Source: Neospora caninum Liverpool (Eukaryota; Apicomplexa; Conoidasida; Eucoccidiorida; Sarcocystidae). Taken from it: a stretch of 64,000 nt of DNA. Below the pieces are notes generated by a model that saw nothing but the letters and a program-made list of their open reading frames with translations, did no database searches and had not been told where the DNA came from. The stretch is from NCBI RefSeq assembly GCF_000208865.1, contig NC_018395.1, positions 6,434,839-6,498,838 of the forward strand. The letters run 5' to 3'. Below are positions 62,372-64,000 of this stretch, piece by piece (positions within the stretch are counted from its first letter, which is position 1; each line of letters opens with the position of its first letter). The position numbers and the translations under genes were made by a program.

Positions 62372-64000
62372 AATTTATAGTTTGTCTGGCAAGGACGTCA
62401 AGCAGCAGCTTCTAACAAGCTGGGGGGAGGGGACGGAATGAGTTCGGTCGTAACCAAATTGGTAACGCCCGTGGTGGGGAGTGAGAAAAATGAAGTAAAC
62501 AAAAGAAGTGAAACTTACCACCCACATGCTTTCTGTTGTTGCTGCAGTGCTGCCACCTCGTCCGACAGAGGGAGTCGGTTGGTACGGCCTGCGCTAATGA
62601 AATCGATGCCGCGGCTTCCGCTAGCCGTAGCCGTCCGGGGTCAACCCGCCGGTGTGTACCGCTACTGCTCCATTGCGGCAGATCGTGTTGACAAGTTGGA
62701 AGTTTGACGAAACATATTTCGGACTACAACTCGTATTTTTGCACTGAGGCTGGATGGACAAGAGGCGTGGCCTGGTGACACTGACTTGGTTCAACAAATC
62801 GCGCCGTAGCAAACATTCGCCTTGATATCGATTGTTACCAGAAAACTAGCTGGTAAGAGCAAACGCAAAAAGTAGAAGAGGACAGCAGCTCAGTACCGCC
62901 CATGCAGGGCCATCTACGGCGGCACCTGCTCGATGCCTCACACTCCAAAGCCTCTGTTGCTTAATAAGAGTCACTAGACAGATGCGACCCGACGACGCAC
63001 ATGGCACTCTGAGCCTCACAACTTGCAAAAAGCCCCTTGTAGAGAATACTATCAACAGACAGTTTAGGACCACGGTTACGAGACATACTCCACAACGCCT
63101 GCTGCACACTCGTGGTAGGCGTGGTAGTTGACTAGGGGCCACTTTCCGGGTAACTGAAGACTGCACACGGAAAAGTATGAGATTGACCCTCGATCATGAA
63201 CCCTTCGCATATGCTTCAGGCCGGTACTGCAGCATGCGTCACTGTTGCAGCGTCCGGAGGAAAACGTTTCTCGCTCGTGAGTGAACGTTGTGAACCGGAC
63301 CGTACCTGCTGAACTACTCACGCTGCACGTTTTCCTGCTGTGTTTCCGGGATGTTTAGGGTCCACGAAGGGGCCCAGCGAGACAAACGGCTTTTCAGCTG
63401 CGCTCTTTGAACAGCAAAAGGAACGACTGACGGCCCAGAGTGAAAACCGGAAAATACCTCGAACCAAGTTCCGCTTCAAGAGTCAGAACTGAAAAGCATA
63501 GAAGGAATACAGCTCTCAGCTGCTAATCCCCAACAAAAAGGTGCCTGAAAAAATCAATGTCATTGCTTTTCTGTCCGCATACGCGAATGCCTTGATGTGG
63601 CAAAGGAGGTTGGGGAGTTGTGCGTAGTCTAACGATTCCGACATGCCCCTATGCGGCTGTTACCTCCTGCCTTACCAGAAAATGGTCCGGAGGAAGTCAG
63701 CCGCACTCCCCCAGGTTTCCTGCGTGGAGAGCAGAGTGTCACGATTCTGACGAAGCTTCAGGAACAGCAGACAGATGTTTTTCATGGCACGAGACTCCGT
63801 TTGTCCATTACGAAGCCTGTCGGAAGGTGAAGGAACCCAGACCAGGCATAGCGTCGCATTCTCGGACTAGTCACTAACATACGGGACAAGTCGGCGCCTG
63901 CTGACTTACAAAAAACGAATCAAAGATAATACATGATACTTATTCTCTTTTAGCACACGCTGTTCATCACACTCATCCCAGCCGTAAAGAGTACCGCCTC
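62372..64000. other. 5' flank of PAN copy 3 and right end of window, no gene recognised
   Basis: Unique sequence without recognisable coding potential. Short open frames on both strands show no domain or signal peptide. It should contain the promoter of PAN copy 3 near its left end. Confidence 0.5.

Overview
This window is eukaryotic nuclear DNA from a coccidian apicomplexan, almost certainly Toxoplasma gondii or a close Toxoplasmatinae relative. The signs are GC-rich disordered coding sequence with long Ser, Glu and Arg tracts, GT-AG introns, tandemly expanded families of secreted proteins, four-domain PAN/Apple proteins of the microneme MIC17 type, and a decayed nuclear copy of a Toxoplasma-like mitochondrial cytochrome b. 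Species identity is inferred from these features and was not tested by a search.

Layout, left to right. (1) 1-10923, minus: one unbroken open reading frame of 3,641 codons that runs off the left edge. It has a huge disordered, charged and Ser-rich N-terminal region followed by a divergent protein kinase domain. (2) 15005-25152, minus: a KIF-binding-protein (KBP/KIFBP) family gene, resolved here into 13 phase-consistent exons (about 1,163 residues). (3) 27463-39849, plus: a tandem array of a secreted proline-rich repeat protein: one 5'-truncated copy, a 100-N assembly gap, and three full copies of 518, 722 and 606 codons. The two complete repeat units also carry a captured fragment of the neighbouring helicase gene. 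(4) 39850-42459: a gene-poor spacer with decayed mitochondrial DNA (cytochrome b, perhaps coxI). (5) 42460-50195, plus: a six-exon DEAD-box helicase-like gene with degenerate catalytic motifs. (6) 51030-62330: three tandem units of about 4.1 kb, each with a minus-strand intronless gene for a secreted protein with four PAN/Apple domains. (7) 62372-64000: no gene recognised.

The single-copy genes (kinase, KBP, helicase) look like conserved intracellular genes. The two expanded families on either side of the helicase encode proteins with signal peptides and are best read as parasite secretory-organelle products. The proline-rich proteins have an arginine-rich amphipathic stretch after the signal peptide and two homologous helical modules of about 100 residues separated by a variable number of 17-residue Pro/Thr repeats. 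Both arrays show recent unequal exchange or gene conversion: variable module and repeat number, a divergent block in one otherwise near-identical copy, and an A-B-A pattern among the PAN genes.
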